Both the position numbers and the translations under genes were made by a program. A stretch of 15,494 bases of DNA from Melioribacteraceae bacterium (GTDB taxonomy: Bacteria > Bacteroidota > Ignavibacteria > Ignavibacteriales > Melioribacteraceae): NCBI GenBank assembly GCA_027858595.1, contig JAQICK010000024.1, positions 1 through 15,494 on the forward strand, in the 5' to 3' direction. Position 1 is the stretch's first letter; each line of letters starts with the position of its first letter. This document shows, in pieces, positions 7,667-15,407 of the stretch. Under the pieces are notes generated by a model that saw nothing but the letters and a program-made list of their open reading frames with translations, did not search any database and had not been told where the DNA came from.

Positions 7667-8176
7667 CTAGTATGCAACCGAGATATTAAATGTTCCAGTA
7701 TAATTTCCAGCACCTGAGGTATTTAATATTGCTATTGATCCACCAACCCAAAGGTTCATATCACCACTTGCATTTAGATTTACTATTCCTCCGTCTGCTA
7801 CATCACCTGTATTATTTACATTATCACTTGACTGATCAACATTAGAAGTAAATATTAGTGCTGCTCCTCCTCCGTCATGTGCTAAAGACACTGAAGCATC
7901 ATAGGAAACTGTGATTGCTTCACTAGCTTCACCTTGTACTAAGAAATTTGCTGCGTTAATTGTTCCTGGAGTTACTGTAACTGTTCCTCCACCATTTCCC
8001 GCGGCTGCATAATCTGGTAAATCATTGGAATTGTATGTAGATGTCATTGATATAGCTTTTAAAATTTTTATATTTACGGCAGCTGTACTTGACGCATTAT
8101 CTTGTGCAAATAAGTTTGATGAAAATAATAATGTAGCGATTGCTACTACTGCGATTGTGTTTTTTAATGTTTTCAT
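7667..8176 (-). CDS. DUF4402-type exported protein, first and probably major paralogue
   Basis: 169 residues from ATG at 8176. An in-frame ATG at 8188 exists, but GAGGA at 8182-8186 stands 5 nt before 8176 and lies inside the longer reading, so the shorter start is better. The signal peptide is MKTLKNTIAVVAIATLL through FAQ (about 1-25). The mature protein is rich in Ala, Gly, Ser and Asn and has few charged residues, as in pilin-like subunits. It shows the DUF4402 pattern: AAVNIKILKAI, FLVQGEAS (78-85), AALIFTSN (105-112), LWVGGS (142-147) and the terminal GNYTGTFNISVAY. It is the first gene of the minus-strand cluster, has the best ribosome binding site of the three paralogues, and is followed by a strong hairpin. 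Those facts suggest the most abundant product. The role is unknown. Confidence 0.88.
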   Translation of the reverse strand: MKTLKNTIAVVAIATLLFSSNLFAQDNASSTAAVNIKILKAISMTSTYNSNDLPDYAAAGNGGGTVTVTPGTINAANFLVQGEASEAITVSYDASVSLAHDGGGAALIFTSNVDQSSDNVNNTGDVADGGIVNLNASGDMNLWVGGSIAILNTSGAGNYTGTFNISVAY

Positions 8177-8181
8177 GATGG

Positions 8182-8186
8182 TCCTC
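8182..8186 (-). promoter_or_regulatory. Ribosome binding site deciding the first DUF4402 start
   Basis: GAGGA on the minus strand, 5 nt from the ATG at 8176. It overlaps the alternative ATG at 8188, which argues against that upstream start. Confidence 0.75.
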
Positions 8187-8212
8187 ATGTTAGTTATTTT
8201 TTAATTTTTTTA

Positions 8213-8233
8213 TTAGTTAAACTCTTTAACTAA
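8213..8233. promoter_or_regulatory. Perfect palindrome in the leader of the DUF4402 cluster
   Basis: TTAGTTAAA (8213-8221) and TTTAACTAA (8225-8233) form a perfect 9 bp inverted repeat with a 3 nt spacer, about 36 bp ahead of the ATG at 8176. It could be an operator for a dimeric regulator or an RNA hairpin in the leader. On the minus strand it is followed by A-rich, not U-rich, sequence, so it is not a terminator of that strand. Confidence 0.5.
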
Positions 8234-8443
8234 ATGGTCACCCCACTATAACAATCAGTGTGCCAAACTATAATTTGGACTAGACGATTTAGGTAAGTTA
8301 TTATTTTAACAATAGTTAGCTCTACTATATATTCCGCTGTTGCATTTTGAGATTATTTTCTCACTTGTATCATTTTGTGGGAATTGCTTTTTTTTGAGAC
8401 AAAGGGTTGAAGGTATTTATGTTGATTGTAGAAAATCTTGAGC

Positions 8444-8470
8444 TAATCGTTAATCGTTAATCGTTAATCG
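8444..8470. repeat. Heptamer tandem repeat TAATCGT, about four copies
   Basis: TAATCGT occurs at 8444, 8451 and 8458, and a fourth copy lacks its last base (8465-8470). It is an uninterrupted microsatellite-like run between the pruA terminator and the DUF4402 leader. Confidence 0.85.
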
Positions 8471-8493
8471 AAAATATGTTTTGATATAAAAAA

Positions 8494-8523
8494 AAGTCCA
8501 ACCTAAAATATTAGATTGGACTT
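8494..8523 (-). terminator. Rho-independent terminator of pruA
   Basis: AAGTCCAA (8494-8501) pairs with TTGGACTT (8516-8523), extended by CTA/TAG across one mismatch. On the minus strand the stem is followed by a run of T residues, starting 29 bp after the pruA stop codon. Confidence 0.88.
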
Positions 8524-8552
8524 AAATAAATAATACTATATTTACTTTATTA

Positions 8553-10190
8553 CTATTCTTCTTCCATAAATGGATATTCGTAATTTGTTGGTGGAATAAA
8601 GTTCTCTTTTATTGTTCGTGGAGAAACCCAACGGATTAAGTTTAAGTAACTTCCAGCTTTATCATTTGTACCACTTGCACGTGCACCACCGAATGGCTGT
8701 TGCCCAACAACTGCACCCGTTGGTTTATCATTTATATAGAAGTTACCTGCTGCGTTTACTAATATTTTATTAGCAAGTTCAACAGCATTTCTATCTTTTG
8801 CAAAAATTGCACCTGTTAATGCATATGGTGAAGTTTGATTACATATATTTAAGGTCTCTTCATATTTTTCATCATCGTATACATAAAGAGTAAATACTGG
8901 ACCAAAAATCTCTTCTTCCATTGTTTTAAAATTTGGGTTGGTTGTTACAACAAATGTTGGCTCAATAAAATATCCAACCGAATCATCATAATTTCCACCA
9001 AATACTATTTCTGCGTTATCAGCATTTTTAATATAATCAATGTATCCAGTTATAGTTTCAAACGCACCTTTATCTATTACAGCATTCACAAAGTTAGTAA
9101 AATCTTCTGGATCCCCCATTTTTACAGTTTCTAATCTAGAAACTACTTTTCCTTTAAGTTCATTCCACATTGATTTTGGAATATATCCACGTGATGCAGC
9201 TGAACATTTTTGTCCTTGAAACTCAAAAGCCCCACGAACAATAGCTGTAGCAACAACATCAACATCTGCACTTTTGTGGACAAACACAAAATCTTTTCCA
9301 CCAGTTTCACCTACAATTCTTGGATATCCTTTATATTTAGAAATCTTTTCGCCTATTGTTTTCCACATTCCTTGAAAAACGGGAGTTGAACCAGTGAAAT
9401 GAATACCAGCTAAATCTGGTGATTCTAAAACCGGATTTCCAACTTGGCTTCCTGAACCAGGAACAAAATTAATAACTCCATCAGGCACACCTGCTTCAAT
9501 AAATAATTTCATTAACCAATATCCAGAATAAACAGCACTTGATGCTGGTTTCATTATTACAACATTTCCCATCAACGCAGGAGATGTTGGAAGATTTCCG
9601 GCAATAGAAGTGAAATTAAAAGGAGCAACCGCAAAAACAAATCCTTCAAGAGGACGATATTCCATTCTATTCCATTGTCCTTCAGGTGAATACATAGGTT
9701 GTTCTTCATAAATTTGTTGAGCGTAATAGGCGTTGAATCGGAAGAAATCAACTAATTCACAAGCAGCATCTATTTCAGCTTGGAAAGCCGTTTTACTTTG
9801 TCCGAGCATAGTAGCCGCATTTAAAGTTGAACGCCAATAATCAGTTGTTAATAAATCAGCAGCTTTTAAGAAAATTGCAGCTCTTTCCTTCCACGGCATT
9901 TCTGCCCAGGCATCTCTAGCAGCTAATGCAGCTTCAATTGCTAAATTAACTTCCTCTTTTCCTGCTTTGTGATAATTTGCAAGAATATGAGAGTGTTTAT
10001 GAGGAACTACACAGGTTGCAGTATTACCAGTGCGAATCTCTTTTCCACCAATTATTATTGGAATATCAAGAACTTCACTTTTTAATTCTTGCATGCGTTT
10101 CTTCAGAATTTCTTTATCGCGTGAACCTGGTTCGTAATTCCTAATCGGGTCATTATCAGGAAATGGAACTGAAAAAATACCGTTTGACAT
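8553..10190 (-). CDS. pruA: L-glutamate gamma-semialdehyde dehydrogenase (1-pyrroline-5-carboxylate dehydrogenase)
   Basis: 545 residues, the usual length for the single-function (ALDH4A1-like) enzyme. It oxidises L-glutamate 5-semialdehyde, the open form of pyrroline-5-carboxylate, to glutamate with NAD+, the second step of proline breakdown, in the cytoplasm. Aldehyde dehydrogenase marks in order: APFNF (189-193, with the oxyanion Asn192), KPASSAV (214-220), FTGS (265-268), catalytic base Glu295 in VGETGGKD, catalytic Cys329 in FQGQKCSAASR, and EEIFGP (426-431) for the cofactor ribose. The C-terminal FGGARASGTNDKAG motif is also typical. The start is ATG at 10190 with a strong AGGAGA at 10199-10204, 8 nt upstream. 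It appears monocistronic: a terminator follows and the gene before it is divergent. No proline dehydrogenase gene lies in the window. I see no damage or missing residue. Confidence 0.97.
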   Translation of the reverse strand: MSNGIFSVPFPDNDPIRNYEPGSRDKEILKKRMQELKSEVLDIPIIIGGKEIRTGNTATCVVPHKHSHILANYHKAGKEEVNLAIEAALAARDAWAEMPWKERAAIFLKAADLLTTDYWRSTLNAATMLGQSKTAFQAEIDAACELVDFFRFNAYYAQQIYEEQPMYSPEGQWNRMEYRPLEGFVFAVAPFNFTSIAGNLPTSPALMGNVVIMKPASSAVYSGYWLMKLFIEAGVPDGVINFVPGSGSQVGNPVLESPDLAGIHFTGSTPVFQGMWKTIGEKISKYKGYPRIVGETGGKDFVFVHKSADVDVVATAIVRGAFEFQGQKCSAASRGYIPKSMWNELKGKVVSRLETVKMGDPEDFTNFVNAVIDKGAFETITGYIDYIKNADNAEIVFGGNYDDSVGYFIEPTFVVTTNPNFKTMEEEIFGPVFTLYVYDDEKYEETLNICNQTSPYALTGAIFAKDRNAVELANKILVNAAGNFYINDKPTGAVVGQQPFGGARASGTNDKAGSYLNLIRWVSPRTIKENFIPPTNYEYPFMEEE

Positions 10191-10396
10191 AATTTATTTC
10201 TCCTATTTTATCTAATATTTTTTAACGGTTCAAATTTCATTTATTTTGGATAAAAACACAAGTAAATAAAGATTTATTCATTTTTTCGTTCGTTTAAGTT
10301 GCTATTTTCGACAATAATTTTCGTGGAACTTTAAATGGGATACAGTGTAGAATATTCATTATTTTACAACTACAAATTATTTTTGAAAGGCACGGA

Positions 10397-11326
10397 ATGA
10401 AAAATGTATTTAGAATCTTTTTTACAATATTTTCACTATATTATTCACTAACATTTTCGCAGGATAAAATGAATTTTAATAAATTAACAGAAGCTGAGAA
10501 ACAGGTAATTATAAATAAAGGGACAGAAAGACCATTTATAGGAAAATACACCGATTACAAATCAGATGGAACATACACTTGCAAGCAATGTGACGCTTCC
10601 CTCTACGTTTCCAATGATAAATTTGATAGCCACTGTGGCTGGCCAAGTTTTGATGACGAAATTGATGGAGCAATAAAAAGAGTTACTGATTCCGATGGAA
10701 GACGTACAGAAATTCTTTGTGCAAATTGTGATGGGCATCTTGGACATGTATTTCTTGGAGAAGGTTACACAGATAAAAACACACGACATTGTGTAAATTC
10801 AATTTCACTAAATTTTGTTCCAGTTGAAATTAAAAAAGAGGTTAAAATGGAAAAAGCAATTTTTGCTGGTGGATGTTTTTGGGGAATGGAATATCAATTT
10901 CAGAAAGTAGATGGAGTTAAATCTGTAATTTCTGGTTACATTGGTGGAAGAACTGAGAATCCATCTTATAAAGAAGTTTGCAACACCAACTCAGGACACG
11001 CTGAAGCTGTGGAAATTACATACGATGCTTCCAAAGTAAGTTACGAAGTTTTAGCAAAATTATTTTTTGAAATTCATGATCCAACTCAATCTAATGGTCA
11101 AGGTCCTGATATTGGCGAACAATATCGTTCTGAAATATTTTATACAACAGACGAGCAAAAAATAATTTCAATGAAATTGATAAAAATTCTTACCGAAAAA
11201 GGATACGACGTTGTAACTGGTTTAACTAAGGCTACTACTTTTTATAATGCAGAAGATTATCATCAAGACTATTATAACAAAACTGGCGGAAGTCCTTATT
11301 GCCATATATATACGAAAAAATTCTAG
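10397..11326 (+). CDS. msrBA: Exported bifunctional methionine sulfoxide reductase, MsrB-MsrA fusion
   Basis: 309 residues. Residues 1-22 form a signal peptide (FRIFFTIFSLYYSLTFSQ), so the full product should act in the periplasm, repairing oxidised methionine in envelope proteins. The MsrB domain (about 26-143) reduces the R form. It has the zinc pairs Cys62/Cys65 (CKQC) and Cys108/Cys111 (CANC), CGWPSF (80-85), GHVF (116-119) and the catalytic RHCVNS with Cys132. The MsrA domain (about 151-309) reduces the S form. It has GCFWG with catalytic Cys160, GHAEAVE (200-206), DPTQ, YHQDYY (288-293) and a late Cys302 that may serve as resolving cysteine. The start is ATG at 10397 with GAAAGG just upstream. 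The gene is divergent from pruA across 206 bp, with no clear promoter match. An ATG at codon 151 with its own Shine-Dalgarno sequence could yield MsrA alone without a signal peptide. No dedicated reductant partner is encoded nearby. Confidence 0.97.
   Translation: MKNVFRIFFTIFSLYYSLTFSQDKMNFNKLTEAEKQVIINKGTERPFIGKYTDYKSDGTYTCKQCDASLYVSNDKFDSHCGWPSFDDEIDGAIKRVTDSDGRRTEILCANCDGHLGHVFLGEGYTDKNTRHCVNSISLNFVPVEIKKEVKMEKAIFAGGCFWGMEYQFQKVDGVKSVISGYIGGRTENPSYKEVCNTNSGHAEAVEITYDASKVSYEVLAKLFFEIHDPTQSNGQGPDIGEQYRSEIFYTTDEQKIISMKLIKILTEKGYDVVTGLTKATTFYNAEDYHQDYYNKTGGSPYCHIYTKKF
10837..10849 (+). promoter_or_regulatory. Internal ribosome binding site and ATG at the MsrA domain
   Basis: AGAGG (10837-10841), a 5 nt spacer, then ATG (10847-10849) in frame, codon 151 of the fusion. 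The encoded start MEKAIFAGGCFWG looks exactly like the N-terminus of a free-standing MsrA. Internal initiation is inferred from the sequence. Confidence 0.55.
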
Positions 11327-11368
11327 GCTCAGTTCATTGTTTTAATAATTTAGAATACCTTTTTAATA

Positions 11369-11400
11369 AAAATAGCCATCCAATATTGGATGGCTATTTT
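11369..11400. terminator. Bidirectional terminator between msrBA and nifJ
   Basis: A perfect 32 bp palindrome (11369-11384 with 11385-11400) with a GC-containing core (GCCATCC/GGATGGC) flanked by A and T runs on both sides. It sits between two convergent genes, 43 bp after the msrBA stop and 27 bp after the nifJ stop, so it can end both transcripts. Confidence 0.92.
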
Positions 11401-11408
11401 TGTATTTA

Positions 11409-11425
11409 TTGAGTTCTAATAACTC
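11409..11425 (+). repeat. TGAGTTCTAAT repeat copy next to the nifJ stop
   Basis: Contains the 11-mer TGAGTTCTAAT (11410-11420), also found at 1500, 15138 (inverted) and 15380. Here it forms a small stem, GAGTT-ctaat-AACTC, directly downstream of the nifJ stop codon. Confidence 0.5.
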
Positions 11426-11426
11426 T

Positions 11427-14400
11427 TTAGTCTTCTTTTTGCTCGCTGAAGTCTAAGCTAGCCATATGGCTGTAGTCTTTCCAAACTGAATCCACAAATT
11501 TTTGTGAATGTACCATAAGATCTTTTGCTCTTTCTGGATCCATTTTTGTTAACATTTTGAATCTGTTTTCAGTATATGCATATTCCTCAACAGAAATTTT
11601 AGGTTTTTTATAATCCAATGTTAGTGGATTTTTTCCTTTAACAACATTATCTGGGTGGAAACGGTATGTAGGCCAGTAACCAGAATCAACAGCCATTTTT
11701 TGATGTTTGAAACCATCTTTCATATCGTAACCGTGAGCGATACATGGAGAGTTTGCAATAATTAGCGAAACACCATTGAATGCTTCAGCTTCTTTGAAAG
11801 CCTTCACAGTTTTCATATCACTTGAACCCATTGCAACTTGAGCAACATAAACATTTTTGTAACCCATTGCAATTTTACCTAAATCCTTTTTACCTTGAGC
11901 TTTTCCAGATGCTGCAAATTTTGCAACTGCACCAAGACCAGTAGCCTTAGAGGCTTGTCCACCAGTATTAGAATAAACTTCAGTATCAAGAACAAGAATA
12001 TTAACATTTTCACCAGAAGCAAATACATGGTCAAGACCACCGAAGCCAATATCATAAGCCCAGCCGTCACCACCCATAATCCAAATTGATTTAACAATTA
12101 GATAATCGGCTACAGATAATAACTCAGCAGCTAATGGGTTAGAAGATGTTTCCAATTTAGATTTAAGTTCTTTTACTCTTGCTCGTTGTTCTTTAATGCC
12201 TAACTCAGTAGTTTGATCAGCAGAAGAAATTGCATCAGCAAGTTCAGCACCAACTTCATCTTTAAGTTTTGCTAATAACTCAAGTGCGTAAGCACTTTCT
12301 CTATCAACTGAAAGTCTCATACCTAAACCAAACTCTGCATTATCTTCAAACAATGAATTGTTCCAAGTTGGTCCTTGACCTTCTTTGTTTTTGGCCCATG
12401 GAGTTGTTGGTAAGTTACCACCATAAATAGATGAACAACCAGTTGCGTTTGCAACAATCATTCTATCACCGAATAATTGGGATGCCAATTTAACATAAGG
12501 TGTTTCACCACAACCAGAACACGCTCCAGAGAACTCGAACAATGGTTCTAAGAACTGAGAACCAGCAACAGTATCAATCTTAAGTTCTGTTCTATCAGCT
12601 TCTGGAAGATTCAAGAAGAAGTCAAAATTTGCACTTTCGGTTTCACGTAATGGTAATTGTGCAGCCATGTTAATAGCTTTTATATCTGAGTTTTGTTTAT
12701 CAACTGCAGGACAAACTTCAACACAAAGATTACAACCAGTACAATCTTCTACAGCTACTTGAATTGTGTAACCAACTTCTTCGTTGCCTTTCCCACGTAA
12801 AGTAGTAGATTTATATGTTTCTGGTGCATTCTCTAATTCTGTTTTATCATATTGTTTTGCTCTAATTGCAGCATGAGGGCAAGCAAATACGCACTTGTTA
12901 CATTGAATACAAAGGTCAACTTCCCAAACAGGAACTTCTAAGCCAACGTTTCTTTTTTCCCATTTTGCTGTAGCTGTTGGATATGTTCCATCTGCTGGCA
13001 TTTGGCTTACTGGAATATCATCACCGTTACCCGCTATAATCATTCCAAGAGTTTCTTTTACGAAATCAGGAGCTGCATCTGGAATAGGAGCAGAAATAGT
13101 AATTTCACTTGTAACTTCTGTACCATATTCAACTTTGAAAAGATTAGCTAATGACTGATCTACAGCATTGTAGTTTTTTTGAACTACATCTTCACCTTTA
13201 ATGATATATGTTTTGTGAATTGCATCTTTAATTTTTTGAATTGCTTCATCTTTAGGAAGAATTCCAGAAATAGCAAAGAAACATGTTTGCATAATTGTGT
13301 TAATACGAGCACCCATTCCAGTAGCTTTTGCAACTGGTGCTGCATCAATTACATAAAATGAAAGTTTTTTATCAATAATTTGTTTTTGTGCACGCTTTGG
13401 TAATTGATTCCAAACTTTATCTTTACTGTATGAAGTATTAAGAAGGAATGTTCCACCATCTTTCACTTTTGCTAGAACATCAAAAACATCCATCAACTCA
13501 AACAAATGAACACCAACAAAATCGGCTTCTTGAATTAAGTAAGTTGAAGTAATTGGATTTTTACCAAATCGTAAGTGAGAAATTGTCGTTGAACCAGATT
13601 TTTTAGAATCGTACACAAAATAACCTTGTGCATAATTATCTGTTTCACCACCAATAATTTTAATTGAGTTTTTATTTGCACCAACAGTTCCATCAGAACC
13701 AAGACCATAGAACATACATTTTGTAGCATCTTTATCTTCAGTAATAAATGATGGATTAAAATCAAGTGATGTAAATGTTACATCATCGTTAATACCAATT
13801 GTGAAATCGTTTTTAGGAGTATCTAATTTCAAGTTGTCGTAAACACCCTTTACCATAGCAGGAGTAAACTCTTTTGAAGATAATCCGTAACGTCCTCCAA
13901 CTATAGTAGGCATAGTATCAAAAGGTTTTTCTGATGAATTCATTGCTTGAGCAATAGTTGTAACAACATCTAAATACATTGGTTCGCCGGGTGAACCTGG
14001 CTCCTTAGTTCTATCAAGAACTGCAATTTTTTTAACAGTTTTAGGAAGAGTGGCAATAAAATCTTTTGCAGAAAATGGTCTGTATAATCTTACAACCAAA
14101 ACACCAACTTTTTCTTCTTGAGCTTCAAGAGCCGCAATAGTTTCTTTAACAGCTTCACTACCAGAACCCATAATCACTATTACACGAGTTGCATCCGGTG
14201 CACCGTAGTAATCAAATAAGTTATACTGGCGTCCAGTAATTTCAGCAAATTTATCCATTGCACTTTGTACTATAGCAGGAGTTGCATTGTAATATTTATT
14301 TACTGTTTCACGTCCTTGGAAATAAACATCAGGATTTTGTGCAGTTCCACGCAATACAGGATTCTCAGGATTCATTGCACGGCTTCTATGTTCGTAAATA

Positions 14401-14996
14401 AATTTAGGATCAATTAATGCTTTTAAATCTTCGTCAGTAATTTCTTCAACTTTTTGAATTTCGTGAGAAGTTCTAAATCCATCAAAGAAATGGATGAAAG
14501 GAATTCGAGATTCTAAAGTTGCTCTGTGAGTAACAGCTGCAAGATCTTGAACTTCTTGAACTGACCCAGATGCAAGCAATCCAAAGCCAGTTTGTCGAAC
14601 TTGCATAACATCTTGATGATCACCAAAAATTGAAAGTGCTTGTGCAGCAAGCGAGCGAGCAGAAACATGGAAAACTGCAGGAGTTAATTCACCAGCAATC
14701 TTGTACATGTTAGGAATCATCAACAACAAACCTTGAGATGCAGTAAATGTAGTTGTTAAAGAACCAGCTTGCAAAGCACCATGAACAGCACCAGCAGCAC
14801 CGCCCTCACTTTGCATTTCGGTAACAGATGGAATAGTATCCCAAATATTTTGTTTACCTTTAGCTGCCCATTCATCTGATAATTCACCCATACCAGAAGA
14901 AGGTGTAATTGGATAGATTGCTATAACTTCACTGAGCTTATAAGCTACATGAGCAGCAGCATCGTTACCATCAATCATAATTTTTTTTCTAGACAT
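11427..14996 (-). CDS. nifJ: Pyruvate:ferredoxin (flavodoxin) oxidoreductase
   Basis: 1189 residues, the full length of the single-chain enzyme that converts pyruvate and CoA to acetyl-CoA and CO2 while reducing ferredoxin or flavodoxin in the cytoplasm. Domains in order: the pyrimidine-binding domain starting near residue 5 with YPITPSS (28-34); the CoA/transketolase C-like domain (about 270-400); the gamma domain (about 425-610); and a ferredoxin-like domain with two 4Fe-4S motifs, Cys696/699/702/706 and Cys752/755/758/762. The C-terminal thiamine-diphosphate domain has Cys826, Cys829, Cys854 and Cys1085 for the third cluster, plus GDGWAYDIG (976-984) and NTGGQ (1010-1014). The third-cluster spacing (3, 25, 231) matches what I recall for the Desulfovibrio africanus enzyme. 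The start is ATG at 14996 with GAGG at 15005-15008, 8 nt upstream. All expected ligands are present. The gene stands alone. The name is historical; no nitrogen-fixation genes lie nearby. Confidence 0.98.
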   Translation of the reverse strand: MSRKKIMIDGNDAAAHVAYKLSEVIAIYPITPSSGMGELSDEWAAKGKQNIWDTIPSVTEMQSEGGAAGAVHGALQAGSLTTTFTASQGLLLMIPNMYKIAGELTPAVFHVSARSLAAQALSIFGDHQDVMQVRQTGFGLLASGSVQEVQDLAAVTHRATLESRIPFIHFFDGFRTSHEIQKVEEITDEDLKALIDPKFIYEHRSRAMNPENPVLRGTAQNPDVYFQGRETVNKYYNATPAIVQSAMDKFAEITGRQYNLFDYYGAPDATRVIVIMGSGSEAVKETIAALEAQEEKVGVLVVRLYRPFSAKDFIATLPKTVKKIAVLDRTKEPGSPGEPMYLDVVTTIAQAMNSSEKPFDTMPTIVGGRYGLSSKEFTPAMVKGVYDNLKLDTPKNDFTIGINDDVTFTSLDFNPSFITEDKDATKCMFYGLGSDGTVGANKNSIKIIGGETDNYAQGYFVYDSKKSGSTTISHLRFGKNPITSTYLIQEADFVGVHLFELMDVFDVLAKVKDGGTFLLNTSYSKDKVWNQLPKRAQKQIIDKKLSFYVIDAAPVAKATGMGARINTIMQTCFFAISGILPKDEAIQKIKDAIHKTYIIKGEDVVQKNYNAVDQSLANLFKVEYGTEVTSEITISAPIPDAAPDFVKETLGMIIAGNGDDIPVSQMPADGTYPTATAKWEKRNVGLEVPVWEVDLCIQCNKCVFACPHAAIRAKQYDKTELENAPETYKSTTLRGKGNEEVGYTIQVAVEDCTGCNLCVEVCPAVDKQNSDIKAINMAAQLPLRETESANFDFFLNLPEADRTELKIDTVAGSQFLEPLFEFSGACSGCGETPYVKLASQLFGDRMIVANATGCSSIYGGNLPTTPWAKNKEGQGPTWNNSLFEDNAEFGLGMRLSVDRESAYALELLAKLKDEVGAELADAISSADQTTELGIKEQRARVKELKSKLETSSNPLAAELLSVADYLIVKSIWIMGGDGWAYDIGFGGLDHVFASGENVNILVLDTEVYSNTGGQASKATGLGAVAKFAASGKAQGKKDLGKIAMGYKNVYVAQVAMGSSDMKTVKAFKEAEAFNGVSLIIANSPCIAHGYDMKDGFKHQKMAVDSGYWPTYRFHPDNVVKGKNPLTLDYKKPKISVEEYAYTENRFKMLTKMDPERAKDLMVHSQKFVDSVWKDYSHMASLDFSEQKED

Positions 14997-15137
14997 ATAA
15001 TTAGCCTCGATTCGAATTAGTTATTAAATAAAATATTTATTTTATGCCAACAATTATCTTGACAGCTTGTAAGTTAAATTTATGTTGGAATTTTGCTTAA
15101 AAGAGCAGAATAACCTTTTATATTAATTATATCTTTT

Positions 15138-15148
15138 ATTAGAACTCA
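15138..15148 (-). repeat. Inverted TGAGTTCTAAT repeat copy in the nifJ leader
   Basis: ATTAGAACTCA on the plus strand, the reverse complement of the 11-mer at 11410. On the minus strand both read TGAGTTCTAATAA in opposite directions around nifJ. No partner stem is visible here. Confidence 0.5.
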
Positions 15149-15206
15149 GAAAATTTCATTTTTTGCATCTCAAATTAGAGAACAAAACTCATTATTTTCG
15201 GAACTA

Positions 15207-15237
15207 CAAAATTACTTTATTTTTATATAAAACGAAA
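15207..15237 (-). promoter_or_regulatory. Candidate nifJ promoter (Bacteroidota type)
   Basis: On the minus strand TTTC (15234-15237) is followed after 19 bp by TAATTTTG (15207-15214). The -7 element TAnnTTTG fits the Bacteroidota consensus exactly; the -33 element has one mismatch to TTTG. It would give a leader of about 200 nt. Confidence 0.35.
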
Positions 15238-15348
15238 GATGAAAAGTAAGTGAAATTATTCTAATAAGTAGATATCTCGTCAATATTTCAACATCTAAAA
15301 ATATTCTAAAGTGTAAACATAGTGACATTACAAGGCACAAATATTTAT

Positions 15349-15356
15349 TATCTTTG
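15349..15356 (+). promoter_or_regulatory. Promoter-like TATCTTTG on the plus strand
   Basis: TATCTTTG matches the Bacteroidota -7 element TAnnTTTG and is followed by GCAC, a common context. No good TTTG is found 19-21 bp upstream. It points to the window edge, so any gene it serves lies outside, beyond the repeat that begins at 15378. Confidence 0.3.
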
Positions 15357-15377
15357 CACTATAATTTAGAAAATTGG

Positions 15378-15399
15378 GCTGAGTTCTAATTAACTCAGC
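15378..15399 (+). repeat. Hairpin repeat, second copy of the left-hand element end
   Basis: GCTGAGTT (15378 region) and AACTCAGC form an 8 bp stem with a 6 nt loop, followed by ATTTTTTAC. The bases GGCTGAGTTCTAAT and the following TCAGCATT match the left end of the element at 1497, in the same orientation. It may also act as a weak plus-strand terminator. Confidence 0.6.
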
Positions 15400-15407
15400 A
15401 TTTTTTA

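Larger units (their letters stand above)
8189..8552. other. Gene-free stretch between the DUF4402 cluster and pruA
   Basis: These 364 bp hold the 5' leader of the DUF4402 cluster (with the palindrome at 8213-8233), a short CCAAA/TTTGG inverted repeat (8263-8267, 8274-8278), a TGAGA/TCTCA stem (8348-8363), the heptamer repeat at 8444-8470 and the pruA terminator. I see no convincing promoter match and no gene. Confidence 0.6.
14997..15377. other. Gene-free stretch upstream of nifJ
   Basis: This AT-rich region has no frame of note. It holds the nifJ ribosome binding site, a probable leader of about 200 nt, an inverted copy of the TGAGTTCTAAT repeat at 15138-15148, a candidate nifJ promoter at 15207-15237 and a plus-strand promoter-like site at 15349-15356. 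I see no riboswitch fold or RNA gene that I can name. Confidence 0.55.

Noticed and set aside
8444..8470. CRISPR-like repeat array
   Set aside because: The repeat is 7 bp with no spacers, so it is a simple tandem repeat.
11427..14996. Nitrogen fixation locus because of the nifJ name
   Set aside because: The protein is a general pyruvate:ferredoxin oxidoreductase and no nif structural or assembly gene is present.
15059..15086. TTGACA-16-TATGTT on the plus strand as a promoter
   Set aside because: No plus-strand gene follows, and in AT-rich DNA such matches arise by chance.
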